This document shows positions 32,542 through 40,211 of a DNA stretch of 64,000 nucleotides, piece by piece. Both the position numbers and the translations under genes were made by a program. The notes under the pieces are model-generated. The model saw only the letters and a program-made list of their open reading frames with translations, was not told where the DNA came from and searched no databases. Source of the stretch: a virus; IMG/VR virus record IMGVR_UViG_3300033571_022897, positions 62,001-126,000 of that record; one strand, written 5' to 3'. Each line of letters starts with the position of its first letter. The stretch's first letter is position 1.

Positions 32542-33210
32542 ATGAGAATAGAAGCGTTGTTCCTGTCCGACATCCACTTGGGATCTAAGGGTTGTAAGGC
32601 CGAGGAAGTCCTATCGATACTGAAGAAGTACGACCCCGAGTACCTGTTCCTGGTCGGAGACATAGTGGACGGATGGTTACTAAAGAAGCGGTTCTACTGG
32701 CCGCAGTCCCACACGAACGTACTGAGGAAGATACTGTCCCACTCGAAACACGAAACGAAAGTCATCTACATTCCGGGCAATCACGACGAGTTCATGAGGG
32801 ACTACTGCGACACCCACTTCGGCAACATTGAGGTGCACAGGGAGTACGTGTGGAAAGGTACATTGATAACCCACGGCGACCTGTACGACGGAGTGGTAGG
32901 GATGAAGTGGATAGGGATAATAGGAAGTTTGGGTTACGACGCGGCGATCGCCTTCGACAACACCTTCAAGACGAAGGTGTCCAAGTTCCTGAAGAGGTCT
33001 GTGAAGGAGGCAGTGAAGTTCGTAACAGGGTTCGAGGAGGAGTTGGCAAGGCAGGCGAAGAAGAGGGGCTGCCACACCGTCATATGCGGGCACATACACC
33101 AGCCCGAGGACAGGGACATCAACGGCACCAGGTACATAAACACAGGGGATTGGATAGAGAACAAATCTTACGTAACATATGACAAAGGAAAGTACAAAGT
33201 CCACAGGTGA
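32542..33210 (+). CDS. lpxH: UDP-2,3-diacylglucosamine hydrolase-like metallophosphoesterase
   Basis: 222 aa. Complete calcineurin-type metal-site series: FLSDIHLGS (DxH), LVGDIVDGW (GD), IPGNHDEFM (GNHD), THGDLYDG and CGHIHQPE (GHxH). Residues FYWPQSHTNVLRKI and the helical insert match LpxH-type enzymes, which hydrolyse UDP-2,3-diacylglucosamine in lipid A synthesis, or relatives with unknown phosphodiester substrates. Coupled by a 32-nt overlap to a GT2. Lipid A modification by the phage is inference. Higher G+C than the first 12 kb. Confidence 0.82.
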   Translation: MRIEALFLSDIHLGSKGCKAEEVLSILKKYDPEYLFLVGDIVDGWLLKKRFYWPQSHTNVLRKILSHSKHETKVIYIPGNHDEFMRDYCDTHFGNIEVHREYVWKGTLITHGDLYDGVVGMKWIGIIGSLGYDAAIAFDNTFKTKVSKFLKRSVKEAVKFVTGFEEELARQAKKRGCHTVICGHIHQPEDRDINGTRYINTGDWIENKSYVTYDKGKYKVHR

Positions 33211-33919
33211 ACTGCTCACAGTAGTAATACCGTCAAAGAACGAGGGAGATACATTATACGAGTGCCTGTACCACCTACAGAACCAGACGGACATAGAGGG
33301 GACCAAGGTAGTAGTAGCAGACTCATCCACCGAAAACGAATCCAAACAGTGGATAGAGCGGGCGAGGAAGGAGTTCAAAGGGAGGATACGAATAGAAACA
33401 ACAGAAGGAGGGTACCCAGCCCAAGCAAGACTCACAGGGAGCCTACGAGTAAGGACAGAACACGTACTGTTCATGGACGCGGATACAATGCTACACAACC
33501 CGAACACAATAGCACAGAGCCTAAGTAGGATGAGAGAGGGAGGATACCACCTACTGACAACGACAATAGAGACGGACAGACCCTACAGGTGGGTGTACAA
33601 GGCGTTCTACCTGTGCCAACTCCTGGCCAAACACGTACTCGGAACGAGCTTCGCGCCGGGAGGGTACCAACTCTGGAACACGGAAGCCTACTGGAACACG
33701 GGAGGTTGGAGGCCCGACGAGCTGTTCGCCGAGGACTACAGCATAAGCAAGAGGGTAGAACCGAAGAGGTTCCGCGTAGAGGGGATCAAAGGGGTGTACA
33801 CGTCCGCAAGGAGGTTCCGCAACAAGGGGGTGACCTACATGCTCAAGCTCATGGTCAAGTCCTACCTGCACCGCAACGACCCCGAGTTCTTCAAGAAGAG
33901 CCACGGCTACTGGGACTAG
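33179..33919 (+). CDS. Glycosyltransferase family 2
   Basis: 246 aa. LLTVVIPSKNEGDTLYECL, GTKVVVADSSTENES and the DxD-type HVLFMDADTMLHN are typical GT2 motifs; ELFAEDYSISKRVEP holds the ED catalytic motif. The C-terminal half lacks clear membrane segments. Forms a two-gene unit with the LpxH-like enzyme, suggesting an envelope lipid or lipid A substrate. Confidence 0.85.
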   Translation: MTKESTKSTGELLTVVIPSKNEGDTLYECLYHLQNQTDIEGTKVVVADSSTENESKQWIERARKEFKGRIRIETTEGGYPAQARLTGSLRVRTEHVLFMDADTMLHNPNTIAQSLSRMREGGYHLLTTTIETDRPYRWVYKAFYLCQLLAKHVLGTSFAPGGYQLWNTEAYWNTGGWRPDELFAEDYSISKRVEPKRFRVEGIKGVYTSARRFRNKGVTYMLKLMVKSYLHRNDPEFFKKSHGYWD

Positions 33920-34155
33920 CAAACGTATTGTTCGCAACTTGTTCGATTGTATGCAAGCGGAAGGCGGGCCGGAGCAAACAGGGAGCGTGCGGAAATGAAG
34001 AGGTCCCTGGAGGGAGTGCGGAACCGGGAACGAGACTCTATAGGGGGGAATACTCCCGATTTGACAGTGTGACAAAGAGAAAAAGAATACTCGCGTACGC
34101 GCACAAATAGTTTCCCGACCGTCAACGAAGACTTTCGCAGTAGGAGGACATCGCG
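33920..34155 (+). other. Intergenic region without clear gene
   Basis: 266 nt separate the GT2 stop from the next ATG. It is purine-rich, with short complementary pieces such as TCCCTGGAGGGA near 34007, and only unconvincing ORFs under 30 codons. A promoter box closes it at 34156. Confidence 0.5.
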
Positions 34156-34164
34156 TACATTTAC
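34156..34164 (+). promoter_or_regulatory. Promoter -7 box TACATTTAC
   Basis: Preceded by CGCG as in the repeated element (CGCGTACATTTAC), 21 nt before the ATG at 34186. Confidence 0.65.
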
Positions 34165-34185
34165 TTTAAGAAAACCGAAACTCCA

Positions 34186-34449
34186 ATGGCAGACTACACC
34201 AACGGCGGCAAGATACGAGTGTCATCGAGCGCCGTACCCGAATCCAGACCCACCTACGAGGAGTGGATCCGCATGTACAACATCAACGAGACCGCCTACC
34301 AAAACGACCCCGACGGGAGGGCCAAGGCGGAGAGGATCATGAATAAAGTTGGGATCCAGTACGACAACCGCACGGTTTGGGAGATCGTGACGGGCACGAT
34401 GGTGTCCGAGTCCAGGAATTTTGTGAAAAAAATCACAGACCAAGAATGA
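34186..34449 (+). CDS. Hypothetical protein, 87 aa
   Basis: Own promoter box. RPTYEEWIRMYNINETAY then a helical end; not recognised. Confidence 0.65.
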   Translation: MADYTNGGKIRVSSSAVPESRPTYEEWIRMYNINETAYQNDPDGRAKAERIMNKVGIQYDNRTVWEIVTGTMVSESRNFVKKITDQE

Positions 34450-34512
34450 AGATTGTACTTTAGCAGCAGGATTTAGTATATTACATACATGTTAAACAAA
34501 CAAATACAAGTT

Positions 34513-34758
34513 ATGAAGACTACTTCAAATCGCCCCGAGAGCTACCAAAAACTGACTTACATTCAGAAAGTGGCCCGGATCAACCGCCGGTTTCGTACCG
34601 GTGACGTGTCTGCCATCGCAGAACAGGCTGGTTACTCCAGCACCCACGTCTCTGACGTGTTGAGTGGCAAGTACTTCAACGAGCGCCTTGTGAACCAAGC
34701 GTGGGACATCGCCCGCAACCGGATCAGCAACGCCGTGAAGCTCGACAAAGCCGCGTAA
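34513..34758 (+). CDS. Helix-turn-helix DNA-binding protein, 81 aa
   Basis: Start at the ATG preceded by AAATACAAGTTATG; an in-frame ATG at 34489 is upstream. FRTGDVSAIAEQAGYSSTHVSDVLSGKY is a clean helix-turn-helix (recognition helix SSTHVSDVLSG). Followed by three GC-rich hairpins and copy 3 of the repeated element, so it is a candidate regulator of those sites. A TATATTAC box lies at 34477. Confidence 0.75.
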   Translation: MKTTSNRPESYQKLTYIQKVARINRRFRTGDVSAIAEQAGYSSTHVSDVLSGKYFNERLVNQAWDIARNRISNAVKLDKAA

Positions 34759-34775
34759 GCAGCGTAACGGAAAAA

Positions 34776-34839
34776 CCGCCCGGGATGGAGTTAACCTGGC
34801 GGTACCGGGCCGGCGGAAGGTGTAGGAGCCCCGCTGGCC
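34776..34839 (+). ncRNA. Two GC-rich hairpins before a terminator
   Basis: CCGCC (34776-34780)/GGCGG (34798-34802), then GGCCGGCGG (34808-34816)/CCGCTGGCC (34831-34839), 9 bp with one G-U. Together with the terminator hairpin they make a compact ~115-nt structured RNA or a strong insulated 3' end. Confidence 0.45.
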
Positions 34840-34844
34840 ACCCT

Positions 34845-34889
34845 AAGGGGATGGGGAAGGCCATGTTGCCGGTACCCTCCCCTTTTTTT
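34845..34889 (+). terminator. Rho-independent terminator
   Basis: AAGGGGA (34845-34851) pairs with TCCCCTT (34878-34884), inner GGG/CCC, followed by seven T. Confidence 0.85.
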
Positions 34890-34902
34890 ATTCCTGTTGG
34901 GT

Positions 34903-35000
34903 ACCAAGCAGTTGCGCAACGCGCTGACCGCCAACGAGAAAGATTTGCGGGCCCCTATGTCCGGATTCCGGCCTTTCGCGTATATTTACCCTGTAATTGA
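34903..35000 (+). promoter_or_regulatory. Repeated operon-head element, copy 3
   Basis: Perfect palindrome GTTGCGCAAC (34911-34920), block GGGCCCCTATGTCCGGA (34949-34965), then -7 box TATATTTAC (34981-34989). Bases 34954-34989 are nearly identical to copy 1. The outer hairpin arm seen in copies 1, 2 and 4 is weak here. Confidence 0.8.
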
Positions 35001-35011
35001 AGCTAGAGACT

Positions 35012-35299
35012 ATGGAAATCAAGATCACCATCAAGAACGCCTTAACCAAATTGACAGAGTTAGAGGTCGTAGCGCCGCTGCGGCCGGAGGAAAACGTGGA
35101 CAACATCCACAGGATCCTGAGCGAGGGATATCCCGATTGTTTCGTGAATATCTCTGTGAGCGACGGCAGCTTCATCGCCGGCCAACCGTACAACATGGCG
35201 GCCGACGAGCGCCGCTTGGAGAAGGGCACCATAACCTGGCAGGGATACCTCGAGAAGTGGTACCCCAACCTGGCCGAGAACGCCGAAACCATCGACTGA
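35012..35299 (+). CDS. Hypothetical protein, 95 aa
   Basis: First gene behind copy 3. Helical N-terminus (ITIKNALTKLTELEVVAPL); not recognised. Confidence 0.7.
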   Translation: MEIKITIKNALTKLTELEVVAPLRPEENVDNIHRILSEGYPDCFVNISVSDGSFIAGQPYNMAADERRLEKGTITWQGYLEKWYPNLAENAETID

Positions 35300-35319
35300 G
35301 CAACCAACCCATTAGCTAT

Positions 35320-35580
35320 ATGACAACAGCACAACAGGAGTACGACAAGAGAAAGGACAACTACAGCACCAACTGCGCCCGCATGGTGGGATTCTTCACC
35401 GCCTGCATGGACGTCTACGGACGGGAACTCATGAAGGAGAAGCCGGTGTGGACCGCACAGGAGATGGGCGAGAAGATGGTCAACATGGGCAAGCTGATCG
35501 ACCTCTGGTTCGAGAAGCGGTACGAAGGCCCGTACATGAGCGCGGACATCGCCGCAATGCTCGAAGCACCGAAATCTTAA
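35320..35580 (+). CDS. Hypothetical protein, 86 aa
   Basis: Starts at MTTAQQEYDKRKDNY. Helical, with WTAQEMGEKMVNMGKLIDLWF. Not recognised. Confidence 0.68.
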   Translation: MTTAQQEYDKRKDNYSTNCARMVGFFTACMDVYGRELMKEKPVWTAQEMGEKMVNMGKLIDLWFEKRYEGPYMSADIAAMLEAPKS

Positions 35581-35605
35581 ATTTTACTTTCAACCCTAAA
35601 TCGTT

Positions 35606-35613
35606 TACATTAC
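35606..35613 (+). promoter_or_regulatory. Promoter-like TACATTAC box
   Basis: TTTACATTACATCTAAATAAAGGTTATG directly upstream of the DUF932 gene; same class as the 14086 promoter. Confidence 0.5.
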
Positions 35614-35628
35614 ATCTAAATAAAGGTT

Positions 35629-36432
35629 ATGACAAACAAACTCAATCCCCAAACAATCACTTCGCTCAGCCTCGAGGAGGCAGCTAAGCGCGCGCCCGCT
35701 ATCATGGCCACCCGGCCTGCGGACTACATCAACCTCAACAGGTACAAGTTCACACCCACCACAGAGGTCATCGACCACATGCAGGACCTCGGTTACGTGT
35801 TGACCGGTGCCAAGCAGAGCAAGACCAGCGTGCCGCTCCGCCGCGACTTCGGTACCCACATCGTCACCTTCCAACACCCTAAGCTGTACATCAAGGACAG
35901 CGAGGGCGGAGTGGAGGCGAGGCCTACCATCGTAGTACTGAACAGCCACGACGGCAGCCGCCCGATCCAATTCGAGATGGGCATGTTCCGCCTCGTCTGC
36001 TCGAACGGCCTCATGGTCAAGACGCAGGACTTCGGCAGCATCCGCGAACGCCACACCAAGTACACCTTCCCGCAACTGAAGGAGCTCGTAGACAGCAAGA
36101 TCAGTGCCTTACCCAAGGTAGTAGAGAAGATCAACGACTGGAGCAGCAAGGTAATGACACCTAAGGAGCAATCCCAGTTCGCCATCGATGCACTGCTCAT
36201 GCGGTTGGGCGACGATCGCCAGCCCGAGAACTACGAGATCCAGTCCATCCTCACCCCTAAGAGGGACGCCGACAAGGGCAACAGCCTGTGGAAGACCTTC
36301 AACGTGGTGCAGGAGAACCTGATCAAGGGCGGCTTCGACCTCAACGAGCGCGTAGCACGCGGCATAACCAACCCCGTGCAGGACATGGTCCTCAACCAGG
36401 ACCTGTGGCAGCTCGCGGAGAAGTACGCCTAA
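35629..36432 (+). CDS. DUF932-like phage/plasmid protein
   Basis: 267 aa. IQFEMGMFRLVCSNGLMVKTQDFG near residue 110 is the DUF932 (TIGR03299-type) core, with the RxxCxNGL motif. DUF932 proteins are common early phage and plasmid genes of unknown biochemical role. Followed immediately by the phased TAGC array. Confidence 0.85.
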   Translation: MTNKLNPQTITSLSLEEAAKRAPAIMATRPADYINLNRYKFTPTTEVIDHMQDLGYVLTGAKQSKTSVPLRRDFGTHIVTFQHPKLYIKDSEGGVEARPTIVVLNSHDGSRPIQFEMGMFRLVCSNGLMVKTQDFGSIRERHTKYTFPQLKELVDSKISALPKVVEKINDWSSKVMTPKEQSQFAIDALLMRLGDDRQPENYEIQSILTPKRDADKGNSLWKTFNVVQENLIKGGFDLNERVARGITNPVQDMVLNQDLWQLAEKYA

Positions 36433-36451
36433 GCGTGGCTGCGGTGGACCG

Positions 36452-36531
36452 CTAGCGGTGCGTTAGCGGTTCACTAGCGGTCGCTAGCGAATCACTAGCA
36501 AGTGCTAGCGCAACACTAGCACCGAACTAGC
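36452..36531 (+). repeat. Helically phased array of eight TAGC cores
   Basis: YTAGCR units with TAGC starting at 36453, 36464, 36475, 36485, 36496, 36506, 36517 and 36528: spacings 11, 11, 10, 11, 10, 11, 11. The mean of ~10.7 bp puts all units on one face of B-DNA. The palindromic CTAG core suits a cooperative DNA-binding protein; origin, centromere-like or silencer site are options. It lies in a 228-nt gap with no ORF, followed by a G-run (GGGGGCCCTAAGGGGGGGCC). Confidence 0.8.
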
Positions 36532-36632
36532 GCCCCGCCAAAGGAACAATTGTTGTAGACAGGGGGCCCTAAGGGGGGGCCTGCCTCGCTTAATCAAACT
36601 CGCCAACATTGGAAAATTTTTAACAGGAAAAA

Positions 36633-36642
36633 CGTATTTATG
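36633..36642 (+). promoter_or_regulatory. Late-type promoter motif CGTATTTATG
   Basis: 18 nt before the ATG at 36661. Confidence 0.55.
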
Positions 36643-36660
36643 AATATACACCCAAAGACT

Positions 36661-36783
36661 ATGAAAACCAAACAGAACAAACCAAAGACCAAACTCGGTT
36701 CGATCATCGCCAACCACATCGCACTGATCAACGAAGCCACCAAAGGCACCCAGGACGCATCGAAAAAATCCAAAGGCGAATGA
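36661..36783 (+). CDS. Small basic protein, 40 aa
   Basis: MKTKQNKPKTKLGSIIANHI ... basic end KKSKGE. Behind a promoter box and coupled (ATGA) to the next gene. Confidence 0.55.
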   Translation: MKTKQNKPKTKLGSIIANHIALINEATKGTQDASKKSKGE

Positions 36784-36959
36784 ACGACCTGACGACTAAG
36801 GAACTGATGGAGCTCAGGTGGGTGATCGAGGAATACGTACCGGTGAAGTCAGACTTGCTTCGCGAGACGCTCCTCAAGATCGACGCCCAATTGGAGAAGG
36901 AGGGGTACGTGTTGGAGCTCAGGGCGTTTCAGTCGGAGTGGAAGATAAGCAAAAAGTAA
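36780..36959 (+). CDS. Hypothetical protein, 59 aa
   Basis: Helical, MNDLTTKELMELRWVIEEYV; not recognised. ATG overlaps the previous stop. Confidence 0.6.
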   Translation: MNDLTTKELMELRWVIEEYVPVKSDLLRETLLKIDAQLEKEGYVLELRAFQSEWKISKK

Positions 36960-36963
36960 CGGT

Positions 36964-37185
36964 ATGCAAAACGCAATGGACTTCGCTTTCTACTTCGGCC
37001 TGGTGGCCGTGATCATGGGCTTTCTATCGTGGGCGTGGGTGAACGGCATAGACCGTGCGATGCGCGACTTTCCCGACTACCGCGGAGAGGACCTGCTCGA
37101 CGAGTTTCCAGCCCGGGAAAAAGGCACCGAAACCGCAAAAACGCACGGGCAGGCAGGGGAAAAACCGGGCGCAGACAAACAGTAA
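36964..37185 (+). CDS. Membrane protein, 73 aa
   Basis: One membrane segment (FYFGLVAVIMGFLSWAWV) and a polar charged tail. Start 4 nt after the previous stop. Confidence 0.6.
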   Translation: MQNAMDFAFYFGLVAVIMGFLSWAWVNGIDRAMRDFPDYRGEDLLDEFPAREKGTETAKTHGQAGEKPGADKQ

Positions 37186-37195
37186 ACACACGTAC

Positions 37196-37432
37196 ATGAA
37201 TACGATCAACAGGATAGACACACCGATCAGACAGCTGATGGAGCGAGTGAACGCAGCGGCCAGGTGGGCTCGCAGCGACGACGATAGGCACGTGCTTGGC
37301 CTTGTGGCCGAAGAGTGCGAAAAGCTCTTGCACACGGAGCGCGAGCACATCGAAGGGGCGTGGCGCGACGGCCAGTCCGGGGTCACGAACCAATCAGGCG
37401 CACAGTACTACGATAAAACATACGGCAAATGA
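37196..37432 (+). CDS. Hypothetical protein, 78 aa
   Basis: From MNTINRIDTPIRQLMERVNAA. Helical with charged middle; not recognised. Coupled by ATGA to the next gene. Confidence 0.62.
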   Translation: MNTINRIDTPIRQLMERVNAAARWARSDDDRHVLGLVAEECEKLLHTEREHIEGAWRDGQSGVTNQSGAQYYDKTYGK

Positions 37433-37554
37433 GGTACGTTGAGGTTTTTTTGGGTGTAGCGTTTTCGCTCATAGCGCTTGGCTGCTGTGCGGCCCTTGTG
37501 TTCGCTGTTGTGGCCGATCTTTTCGGTTGGTACGATAAACCCAAGAAGCCGTGA
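37429..37554 (+). CDS. Small membrane protein, 41 aa
   Basis: VFLGVAFSLIALGCCAALVFAV is one membrane segment; ends in KPKKP. Overlaps neighbours by 4 nt and 1 nt. Confidence 0.58.
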   Translation: MRYVEVFLGVAFSLIALGCCAALVFAVVADLFGWYDKPKKP

Positions 37555-37709
37555 TGCACCTCATAGAACTTCTAGCGCAGGTGGCGGTTTTCGCCGTGCT
37601 TGCGTTCGTCTGCCTCGGTGCATTCATGTGCATATACGTGTTCGTGTTCCTGCCCTTTGTGTGGATCACTTCGTGGGTATTTTCTAGGATCAAACGCATG
37701 CTGCAGTGA
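37554..37709 (+). CDS. Small membrane protein, 51 aa
   Basis: Almost entirely hydrophobic (VFAVLAFVCLGAFMCIYVFV), basic end FSRIKRMLQ. Could be a lysis-inhibition, holin-like or exclusion protein; unproven. Confidence 0.58.
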   Translation: MHLIELLAQVAVFAVLAFVCLGAFMCIYVFVFLPFVWITSWVFSRIKRMLQ

Positions 37710-38254
37710 AACGCATAACGCCAGAAGAGACGAAGTACTACGTGCGCCTCACGCGCAACGAACACAACTGGCACGGTAAGGCCGTCGCCTACACGATGCT
37801 TCCCAGCTCCGACCCAGTTAGGGCAGCGGAAGGATGGGAGGACCTCGAGTACTACATGGAGGGCATACTCGATCCGAGTTACTCTTCCAAACCGCCCGAG
37901 TGGGTGTACGTGTTGGTCAACAAGGGGGTACCCGGCATCTGCAAGATCGGCATGACCACCACTTCCGTACCGCAGCGCGTGCGTGAGATCAACTCCGCGA
38001 CGGGCGTGATAACGCCGTGGTTCGCGGTGTACCAGTACAAGTGCATCAATTCCTACGCTCTAGAACAGGCTGTGCACCAACACTTCGAGGACTTGGGTTA
38101 CAGGGTCAACCCGAACCGGGAAGGCTTCGAGATACCGAGCGACATGGCGATACAGATCATCGAGGCGTTGGGAGAGAGGCTTACCGTGCACCCTCAAGAG
38201 TTCGGTGGCGCACAGCCGCAGGGAGAAACTTCCGATCTGACCGGGTCCGAGTGA
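37706..38254 (+). CDS. T5orf172/GIY-YIG-type nuclease domain protein
   Basis: 182 aa, GTG start. WVYVLVNKGVPGICKIGMTT (GIY-YIG-like strands), RVREINSATGV and YALEQAVHQHFEDLGYRV with the Glu of the active site are the T5orf172 pattern. Such domains nick or process DNA; acts possibly in phage DNA metabolism or host degradation. Overlaps the next ATG by one base. Confidence 0.82.
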   Translation: MKRITPEETKYYVRLTRNEHNWHGKAVAYTMLPSSDPVRAAEGWEDLEYYMEGILDPSYSSKPPEWVYVLVNKGVPGICKIGMTTTSVPQRVREINSATGVITPWFAVYQYKCINSYALEQAVHQHFEDLGYRVNPNREGFEIPSDMAIQIIEALGERLTVHPQEFGGAQPQGETSDLTGSE

Positions 38255-38727
38255 TGGGTCTGCGCGTAGATAAGTTGGGTCCCCACAACGCGGCTACCGC
38301 CCTGCGGTTGGCGACCAAGGTAGTGTCCTCTCTCAGGGGCATCTACTCGAAAGAGGCTATCGCGGGCGAGATCGAACCTCTCAACTGGTCAAGGCTGCAC
38401 AACCCCGATTACTTGGACTTGGTCCTGTTTAGGGACTCGCGCTGCGTCGGCTTCTGCTTCTGCGAGATCGAAGGCGGTGTGGCCTTCCTGCGTTGGTTGG
38501 GCGTCGAGCCCGCCGAACTGGGCACGGGCGCCGCTCGCTACCTTTTCGAGGATTTATTGCGCAAGTGCCGGAACTTGGGCGTTCGCAAGGTCTGGTTCGA
38601 CACCAATGCGGCCAACGTTAGGGCCATCAATTTCTTCGAGTCGTACGGGTGCGCTAAGTTCGGGACCGTGGAAGACTTCTGGTACGGGCACAGCTACCAC
38701 TTCTGGGAAAAGAGATTAAGCGAATGA
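38254..38727 (+). CDS. GNAT-family N-acetyltransferase
   Basis: 157 aa from the ATG in the TGATG overlap. FLRWLGVEPAELGTGAARYLFEDLL is a GNAT motif A with a partly altered RxxGxG/A loop, and VWFDTNAANVRAINFFESYGC motif B. Substrate unknown. Confidence 0.78.
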   Translation: MGLRVDKLGPHNAATALRLATKVVSSLRGIYSKEAIAGEIEPLNWSRLHNPDYLDLVLFRDSRCVGFCFCEIEGGVAFLRWLGVEPAELGTGAARYLFEDLLRKCRNLGVRKVWFDTNAANVRAINFFESYGCAKFGTVEDFWYGHSYHFWEKRLSE

Positions 38728-38764
38728 CCGAAAACGAATAGTTTACATTTCTCATAAAAATCGT

Positions 38765-38773
38765 TACATTTAC
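38765..38773 (+). promoter_or_regulatory. Promoter -7 box TACATTTAC
   Basis: A second TACATTT box sits at 38744. Precedes the lipoprotein gene. Confidence 0.6.
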
Positions 38774-38803
38774 AGTATGTTAAACAAAACCAAAACAAAC
38801 GCA

Positions 38804-38938
38804 ATGAAAAAAATTGTAATCGCGCTGGCCCTGGCATTCGCCGCGGCAGCGTGCACACCGAAGGCGACCGAAGGCGCCAACGATTCCACAGCTGTGAGCG
38901 TGGACACCGTTAAAGTTGACACCGTAAACGCACAGTGA
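38804..38938 (+). CDS. Small lipoprotein, 44 aa
   Basis: KKIVIALALAFAAAACTPKA is a textbook lipoprotein signal (AAAC); an in-frame ATG at 38777 would add nine polar residues and is less likely. Mature peptide is short with repeated VDTV. Confidence 0.68.
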   Translation: MKKIVIALALAFAAAACTPKATEGANDSTAVSVDTVKVDTVNAQ

Positions 38939-38940
38939 TC

Positions 38941-39102
38941 ATGAACCAACAGTACGCAATAGTCACAGCTACGAACGTGGCCGAGCTCGAGAAGCAGGTC
39001 ACCGCTAGGTTGTCGAAGGGGTGGGAACTGGCGGGATCGCTGGTCTACGTCGCAGAAAGCGGGCAGTTTATCCAACCGCTGGTCTACAAACCGAAAGAGT
39101 AA
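38941..39102 (+). CDS. DUF1737-like protein, 53 aa
   Basis: YAIVTATNVAELEKQVTARL then GWELAGSL and QPLVYK: matches the small DUF1737 fold (two helices and a hairpin) of unknown function. Confidence 0.75.
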   Translation: MNQQYAIVTATNVAELEKQVTARLSKGWELAGSLVYVAESGQFIQPLVYKPKE

Positions 39103-39108
39103 TCGAGC

Positions 39109-39354
39109 ATGAGAAAGCGTTACGAAGAGAACCCCCTGACCAAACAGCCCGGGGGCGCCACACTGGTATTCACGTTCAACGATCGGCCAACAGAGGTTCG
39201 AAGGAACGTCAAGGTCCCGAAGCGTTACGTTGAAACCGTCTTGGACACGTTGGTTACAGAGAACAGCGTATCGTCGTTGGTATCTGTGTACAACAAGTCC
39301 GACGACCGTTACGAGTACGTTCGTCAACAACCCGACGTATCATCGCAGTTGTGA
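39109..39354 (+). CDS. Hypothetical protein, 81 aa
   Basis: Beta-rich (ATLVFTFNDRPTEV) with basic residues; not recognised. Overlaps the next gene by 4 nt. Confidence 0.6.
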   Translation: MRKRYEENPLTKQPGGATLVFTFNDRPTEVRRNVKVPKRYVETVLDTLVTENSVSSLVSVYNKSDDRYEYVRQQPDVSSQL

Positions 39355-39587
39355 ACTCGTCGCTATTCGCGGAGAACCTCGTTCTGAAGTCGAAGGAAGC
39401 GTTGCAGGGTTCCGTCAAGGACGGGACCGACCTGCACGCCCTCGCAGTACAAGAGTGCCTTGCTTTTTGTGAACTCACGCTTCGCGTGATAAATGCAAAC
39501 TGTGGGGGCACTCGAGTACCGGGGTTCGAAGAGGTGTCATTTTGGGAAAAAGTTACCAACGAAATCAAGAACCGTGAACGACGCTAG
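39351..39587 (+). CDS. Hypothetical protein, 78 aa
   Basis: GTG start in a GTGA overlap. Helical; KEALQGSVKDGTDLHALAVQ. Not recognised. Confidence 0.55.
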   Translation: MNSSLFAENLVLKSKEALQGSVKDGTDLHALAVQECLAFCELTLRVINANCGGTRVPGFEEVSFWEKVTNEIKNRERR

Positions 39588-39801
39588 TTTCAACACAGTC
39601 TACGTTCCCGTCATAGTGTTCTCTTGCATGATCGGGATCTTCATCTACGAACTCATACTCGGCCGCAACAACCGTCGGGGACCGAGCAAGAACCCCGAGA
39701 GGTGTGTCCACTCGGTGCGCAACGCTAAGGCGAGGAAAAACGAACGTATACGCATTTATAGGATCTCGGGTCGACGTGGAACAGTGGGAGATAACCAATA
39801 A
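39574..39801 (+). CDS. Small membrane protein, 75 aa
   Basis: GTG start overlapping the previous gene. TVYVPVIVFSCMIGIFIYELIL is a membrane segment; long Arg/Asn-rich cytoplasmic-type tail. Start uncertain. Confidence 0.45.
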   Translation: MNDASFNTVYVPVIVFSCMIGIFIYELILGRNNRRGPSKNPERCVHSVRNAKARKNERIRIYRISGRRGTVGDNQ

Positions 39802-39982
39802 AGCGTGGTTCAAGTCCATCAACGACGCGCGCGATAAGTGGAAGGCTATGGAAGAATCCGAACGCAAGGCCGCTTTTGATAAGTGGCGCGCTAAGAATCC
39901 TACTGACTTCCGTCGAGATTGGGACTTCAAACTGATATCGATATGCAAGCACGCGGTGAAGGACATACTCACCGAAAGTTGA
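39776..39982 (+). CDS. Hypothetical protein, 68 aa
   Basis: GTG start near a CATTTATAGG box at 39752; the frame is open further upstream. Trp-rich helical protein (EEWEIT-like opening, DARDKWKAMEESERKAAFDK). Resembles a small HMG-like or helical DNA-binding unit only by charge pattern. Confidence 0.5.
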   Translation: MEQWEITNKAWFKSINDARDKWKAMEESERKAAFDKWRAKNPTDFRRDWDFKLISICKHAVKDILTES

Positions 39983-40008
39983 AATTTTTCTTATAGGAAA
40001 AAGTCGAA

Positions 40009-40017
40009 TACATTTAC
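40009..40017 (+). promoter_or_regulatory. Promoter -7 box TACATTTAC close to ATG
   Basis: Ends 4 nt before the ATG at 40022, implying a leaderless or near-leaderless mRNA. Confidence 0.62.
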
Positions 40018-40021
40018 TTAT

Positions 40022-40210
40022 ATGAGCAAGGCTAAAGTGAAGTTGAACGGCAACAGGGGAGCTTTCCACTGTTCGCAGTGCAGCGTAGCTATCAAGGATA
40101 GCTATCACTGGAACGAGGACGAGTGGTCTTACGCGAAGACGGGCAAGCCGAAGATAAAGGCGATGTTCTGCGAGGAGTGCTCTTATTCTAGAAAACAAAG
40201 AAACAAATAA
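40022..40210 (+). CDS. Zinc-ribbon protein, 62 aa
   Basis: FHCSQCSV and MFCEECSYS give two CxxC pairs about 35 residues apart. Basic. Family not recognised. Confidence 0.68.
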   Translation: MSKAKVKLNGNRGAFHCSQCSVAIKDSYHWNEDEWSYAKTGKPKIKAMFCEECSYSRKQRNK

Positions 40211-40211
40211 C

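Noticed and set aside
32680-33507. 275-aa minus-strand ORF opposite lpxH
   Set aside because: The plus strand has full metallophosphoesterase motifs; the antisense ORF has none.
35605-36200. Minus-strand ORFs opposite DUF932
   Set aside because: Shadow frames created by high-G+C codons of the DUF932 gene.
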